A stretch of 31,214 nucleotides of DNA. Source: Lingula anatina. Its lineage: Eukaryota > Brachiopoda > Lingulata > Lingulida > Lingulidae. The first letter of the stretch is position 1. Each line of letters opens with the position of its first letter. Under the pieces are notes generated by a model. It ran no database searches. It saw nothing but the letters and a program-made list of their open reading frames with translations, and was not told where the DNA came from. The position numbers were made by a program, and so were the translations under genes. Where the stretch lies: contig NW_019775347.1 of NCBI RefSeq assembly GCF_001039355.2, forward strand, positions 438,900 to 470,113, given 5' to 3'. Of the stretch, positions 28,101-31,214 are shown piece by piece.

Positions 28101-28903
28101 CCATATGAAGTTGCTTCCTTACTTGGTGTCCACACTTTTACTAAAAACACTTAAAAACATTGTCTTGCGCATACATTATTATTAAGAGTAGATAAAATAA
28201 TGATTTAATGACTATATGTTTCCTTGATTTAATGAAACGTTCTACTGGTAGATGTAACAGATATAAAACAGTATTACATTGGAAGTAATAATTTGATCAG
28301 CTTATTTTGTAACTTGAAACTTAATTTAGCCCATCTTTTTAATTTATCCAGCGAGCGGGGGTGAATATTGCTGTCCGTATTACACGTCATCTGGCACTTA
28401 CAAATCGTTGCTCTACTGTTCCCAATACTGCTGCGGGACATCTACCAGTAAATATTGCTGTTACTCGCTCTATGACAGATGCTACCCGAGTTATTCCGTT
28501 AGTTTGTTTTGCCCCTCCGCCACCAGGCCAAACACAACGACAGGTTCGTATGTCATTAGAGTGGAATGAATTTTTTACTTTGTCAGTATACAATTTATAT
28601 ACTGGTACATGTTAGCTACCTTCGACGTTAATTGAAAACGGTGTGGTGTGACCATTTGAGTTTTGACCTTGGTCTTTTCCATGAGCTTTGACTTTTGTAT
28701 TTACAGTAGGTTCAGGAGAATATTGCTGCGCATATTACACGTCATATGGCAGTTACAGAAGCTCTTTCTACTGTCCCCAGTACTGCTGCGGGACATCTAC
28801 TAGTAAATACTGCTGTTCCTCGTACTCTAGCAGATATTACAGGAGCTATTCCTATGTTTCCTCGTGCCCCACCCCCTCAAACCCCTGGAGTAGCTGGAAC
28901 TGA
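25086..28903 (+). CDS. Gene 4: secreted two-domain Cys/Tyr-rich protein lacking TM and tail
   Basis: Exons are 25086-25149, 28352-28543 and 28707-28903, joined length 453 nt, 150 aa then TGA. A signal peptide (MAVQFKAILTCLFTLLAII) is followed by two eight-Cys ectodomains. Domain one reads EYCCPYY...LYCSQYCCGTSTSKYCC...FCPSATRPNTTT, with an NTT sequon. Domain two reads EYCCAYY...FYCPQYCCGTSTSKYCC...SCPTPSNP. The frame then stops in the stalk after WSSWN. No TM or tail exon follows; the DNA resumes at the conserved 3' flank about 80 bp later. All splice sites and the frame are intact, so the locus may make a soluble relative of its membrane-bound neighbours. A decaying pseudogene is the alternative. 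Extra cysteine and tyrosine changes occur in domain one (YSLYDRCYP). Confidence 0.7.
25431..25530. mobile_element. TIR element family A, copy 7, left part
   Basis: GGTGTGACGGGAATGATAG through CTCCGACTAGCCCTGCACTT, after which homology to gene 3 intron 1 breaks. The right part is at 27817-27842. Confidence 0.65.
25535..25999 (-). pseudogene. LINE 3' fragment: C-terminal zinc-knuckle-like region
   Basis: Read on the minus strand it encodes ISSHKLAIETSRCRKIPLEQRK, a stop, then PHCNEIEDEFHFVLGC. The order SxHxLxIExxRxxxIPxxxR-CxxCxxxEDExHFxxxC is typical of the C-terminus of non-LTR retrotransposon ORF2 in CR1/Jockey-like groups. The stop replaces the first Cys of the CxxC pair. A small inverted repeat GAATACTTCCAG / CTGGAAGTATTC lies near 25624-25690. 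It is a dead fragment. Confidence 0.65.
26040..26229 (+). repeat. Second copy of the gene 5' flank, inside the LINE
   Basis: It matches 24897-25085 (for example CATTTGCTGAACG, TTTTTAACGGCTCAT, TAAGGGTCTAGCAATCATACC, CACCGTACTTTTGGATAAAAAG). It stops exactly where the ATG would begin, passing straight into LINE sequence. LINE segments on its two sides overlap by about 75 bp (25905-25979 and 26231-26305). Confidence 0.75.
26231..27815 (-). pseudogene. Decayed LINE reverse transcriptase
   Basis: The minus strand reads from a pre-RT region (about 27810) to the RT core. Motifs in order: KKGEYSDPSKYRGISLISC, QFGFRPKHSTTDAIF, CCFVDYKQCFDTIDR, then GIGGKSLSVIKSLY, GVLQGEVLSPIF, and the catalytic LMYADDLVLSADS. 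A C-terminal region with NNCILQECLTYL and ETGFHEFWLYPS follows. Lesions seen: a stop after SVTH near 27512, a stop before GIGGKS near 27182, a 1-nt loss in a T run after LSPI, and a deletion between YADKW and NGKFFKAQKQ. It belongs to a CR1/Jockey-like non-LTR group; the clade is not resolved. It interrupts family A copy 7. Confidence 0.8.
27817..27842. mobile_element. TIR element family A, copy 7, right part
   Basis: GGACTACCATTGTTGTCGCACC, followed by sequence matching gene 3 intron 1 after 16348 (GAAAACGCATCTCGCCA). It shows that the LINE-containing insertion of about 2.3 kb landed inside a pre-existing family A element. Confidence 0.65.
28352..28543 (+). CDS. Gene 4 ectodomain exon 1 (phase 1-1)
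   Basis: 192 nt, acceptor TTATCCAG, donor CGACAG|GTTCGT. All eight cysteines are present plus one extra (DRCYPSY). The longer open frame seen in another phase at 28361 is a shadow. Confidence 0.8.
28707..28903 (+). CDS. Gene 4 terminal ectodomain exon with stop
   Basis: Acceptor TATTTACAG. The frame follows gene 3's last ectodomain exon almost base for base to CCCTGGAGTAGCTGGAAC, then TGA at 28901-28903. The stop lies at the deletion breakpoint. Confidence 0.8.
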
Positions 28904-30110
28904 AAAACAAGATGGCGGTATTGAGAGGCTGAGTGACAGCTGTCGTCAAATGTCAATTTATATGTACAGACACAGATGTTTAAGTGACGTGGGTCCCACC
29001 TACAAAAAGGCGTGTTTTGTTTAACTTTGTGACGTTGTACCTTTTTATATGATTCTATTATTATTATTATTAAAATTATGAATATTTCTATGCCTTTCTT
29101 TATATTCAAGCCGTATATTTTTGTTACGACATATGTTTCTTTTTTATTTTTAAACCAAATCTATGTCTGTCAGTGTATCCTCTTTCGTTGGTTCTAAATG
29201 TAAAATATTTTGAAAACAATTGGAATGTTAATCTTAATATATGTTCTGCGAACGCTAAAAGAGAATATCTACAACATAAACAAGAAAAGCATGGTAATCA
29301 TAAACAGTGCAAGCAACTTACTTTAAATGCATAGCTGTTACGAATAGTTGTAAAATTGTTATACAGGTAATGAAAAGTAAAAATTTCAAGTTACATGAAA
29401 CATCGGATAATCAAAACGAGATACAAAAAAAGTGATTATACAGTATTCTATGAAATGCTTTGGGTCAGGGTTTTCATTGCATAACAGCCATATTTTATTA
29501 CTCTAGAATTGTCATATACACACAAGAAAAACTATATTTTATTTAGTATTTTAGGTACGTGGTACGCAGTGCGACATGACGCAGAATGACTAAGAAAGAG
29601 GTAAAAATTAACTTAAAAGAAACAACATGCTTATCGTGGATATATAACTACGAGCAAATTACACTGAATGCATAGTAAGTACGAATAGTACGTGGCGAGT
29701 GATGTGACATGTCAGAATGGTTAAAAATAGGGCGAAAACTGTGATATTGATACAAAGATGTGATGATCATCACTGGCGTCGTGACAGGAATGGAAGTCCG
29801 GAGTCCCATATGATGAGTACAGATTAGAGTTAGTCTGAATATTGGGGTTAGTATATGGAACGAACGTCACCTGTTCAGAGTAATAGGGAACGGCCTACGG
29901 CTCTTAGCGGACTACCACTCCTGTCAGACCGATGTATCTTCTTTATGCATCTATACTAACATACTGTATATACACAAGCGTGTAACTGGTTCTTGGATTA
30001 AACGGAGCACTCATATGACTTGTACTCAGAGTTGTAGTGTTTTCTGGAAACTTACCATTGGTGACGGAAACTATTTGCATACTAGTAGCAGAGACATGTC
30101 AGTGTCAGTT
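28904..30110 (+). other. Gene 4 3' flank
   Basis: 28904-28980 has no match elsewhere in the window. From 28981 (TAAGTGACGTGGGTCCCAC) the sequence follows the 3' flanks of the other genes, including family A copy 8. No coding region. Confidence 0.6.
29776..29930. mobile_element. TIR element family A, copy 8
   Basis: Left CGTCGTGACAGGAATGGAAG, right GCGGACTACCACTCCTGTCAG. Distal 3'-flank site, as copies 2 and 6. Confidence 0.6.
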
Positions 30111-30363
30111 ATGCAACTCGGAATATATATATAAAGAAACTTAAATAGATAAATATCAATACAAGTGAATAAAATTAAATAATAAAGAAAACAGGTGACA
30201 AGCTACTTGCAGCCCAACAAGAGAGACAAAGAAAGTATATTAACAAATGACAAACTGGATCCAATAATACAATAATATTCATGAAATATGACAGTGCAAG
30301 TTACCACACTACATTTGAAATTTTATACGTGTCCACACCCCAATCTATACTCCTGCAAAAATC

Positions 30364-30434
<71 letters not shown>

Positions 30435-30830
30435 ATGTATATATATATATACCAAATATTAACTCCATATACATGTATAAACTTAATAGTGACAATGCAA
30501 CATGACAGCTGAGAATTGAGTATAAATAAAGCATTAAACTTACAATTCAATGTCCTCTTTTGTACCACTACCACTTCCATAATTCTTACTTCTTACTTCT
30601 GTGATGTCTGCTGTGTGAAATGAACTGCTCACTCTAAGTGGCACTGCCTATTACTGACTGTGGGGTGTGTGGGTTGTACTAAGTGCAGGGGTGAAAGGTG
30701 TCTATCCTTTACAATATTTAAGCGCTGTAGGACTAATCAAATTCCTGAAAGTACACGTACAGAATGCATGGCAGTATTGAAAGGGAACCGGTAAACTAAA
30801 GTCAGTCATCATGAAGTCTATCTGTGGTAT
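30111..30830. other. AT-rich spacer with microsatellite
   Basis: No gene seen apart from the repeat at 30367-30451. The right part (30530-30830) may be 3' UTR of the minus-strand exon, but no polyadenylation evidence decides this. Confidence 0.4.
30367..30451. repeat. Compound TA / GT / TA microsatellite
   Basis: About 25 TA units, then seven GT units, then TA again. The open frames over it are artefacts. Confidence 0.95.
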
Positions 30831-30978
30831 CTACATTTTCGTTGGAGGAGGGTATTCAGTGCCCGGATATGGGGGAGGAGGGTCTTCATAACGGGCCGTA
30901 TGTGTTGCCTTTGTTTTTGAGCTATATACGACTTGCATTATTCGTAAGGTGCGATGTGCGCATGACCGGAATTGTGCA
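30831..30978 (-). CDS. Possible last exon of a minus-strand PPPPYPG-tailed gene
   Basis: On the minus strand an acceptor-like TTTTGACCCCTGCAG ends at 30979. A frame entered after one base reads AQFRSCAHRTLRIMQV, then TKATHTARYEDPPPPYPG, TEYPPPTKM and a stop at 30831-30833. PPPPYPG is the same C-terminal motif as in the array and as in CYYR1-type proteins. Upstream on the minus strand a hydrophobic ATG frame begins at 31194 (MTTLGFCIWFTFLMALLF), but no reading joins it cleanly to this exon. The rest of the gene would lie beyond the window or is broken. Confidence 0.4.
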
Positions 30979-31214
30979 CTGCAGGGGTCAAAATAGTACC
31001 GGAAGCGTTGTTGACAGCGATAGGAACACATGATGGAAGCATAAGACATGCCAGGGCGATATTAAACTGGCCATTTGAGGCGACAACGGTGCCGGAGTTG
31101 AAAAGTTGGTTAAAATGTAGGAATGCCCGCACATCAGGCAAAAAAGAAGAGCCATTAAAAAGGTAAACCAAATACAAAACCCTAGTGTGGTCATTATGTA
31201 ATTATGTTCACCTA
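30979..31214 (-). other. Upstream of the possible minus-strand exon
   Basis: Three overlapping minus-strand open frames occur, one starting with a strongly hydrophobic stretch (31194 downward). No frame shows the eight-Cys domain or the GxxxG helix. It could hold a signal exon or be intron. Confidence 0.3.

Noticed and set aside
1-31214. CRISPR arrays, bacterial operons, ribosome binding sites
   Set aside because: None of the expected repeat-spacer or operon signals are present; the sequence is clearly eukaryotic.

Overview
This is eukaryotic, AT-rich, intron-rich DNA, most likely from a marine invertebrate. The grounds are spliced genes with GT-AG introns, long introns full of short inverted-repeat DNA elements, a decayed LINE, many TA/CT/AAT microsatellites and frequent TAGGCCTA palindromes. 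The species cannot be fixed from the sequence; an echinoderm-like or other deuterostome is a guess. The window is a tandem head-to-tail array, on the + strand, of at least four paralogous genes. They encode small type I membrane proteins of the Shisa / CYYR1-like kind: a signal peptide, one or more Cys/Tyr-rich ectodomains (pattern EYCCxYY...FYCxxYCCGTSxSKYCC...C), a Trp/Ser-rich stalk, one Gly-rich transmembrane helix, a CC...CC-RR juxtamembrane segment, and a Pro-rich cytoplasmic tail ending in PPPPYPG. None of the domains was searched; the assignment rests on reading motifs. Layout: (1) 1-2010 holds the 3' half of gene 1 (TM exon 989-1095, tail exon 1607-2010), whose ectodomain must lie left of the window. 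(2) 5252-12470 is gene 2, with ectodomain exons at 5252, 10318, 10644 (broken) and 11045, a TM exon at 11522 and a tail exon at 12127; no signal-peptide exon was recognised. (3) 15708-21510 is gene 3, the only one with every part in the window: signal exon 15708, ectodomain exons 18625, 18973 and 19813, TM exon 20293 and tail exon 21158. (4) 25086-28903 is gene 4, with a signal exon and two ectodomain exons, then a stop; its TM and tail exons have been deleted, so it should encode a secreted two-domain protein of about 150 aa. (5) At the right edge, on the minus strand, a possible last exon (30831-30978) of a further PPPPYPG-tailed gene points toward the array. The repeating unit includes conserved 5' flank, introns and about 1.5-2 kb of 3' flank. 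The ectodomain exons are mostly symmetric (phase 1-1), so extra domains can be added or skipped without breaking frame; the last ectodomain exon is phase 1-2 and is the one that can join the TM exon. The array is heavily worked over by mobile DNA: a TIR element family (CGGTGTGACAGGAATGG...) present at three equivalent positions of the unit, a TTAA-flanked piggyBac-like MITE sitting in a ghost ectodomain exon, a CAGGCCC-type element, a 3'-tailed retroposon with a 16-bp target duplication, several other inverted-repeat elements, and a decayed LINE in gene 4 intron 1 that carries an extra copy of the gene 5' flank inside it. Together the genes look like a young, actively rearranging family of cell-surface and secreted cysteine-rich proteins.
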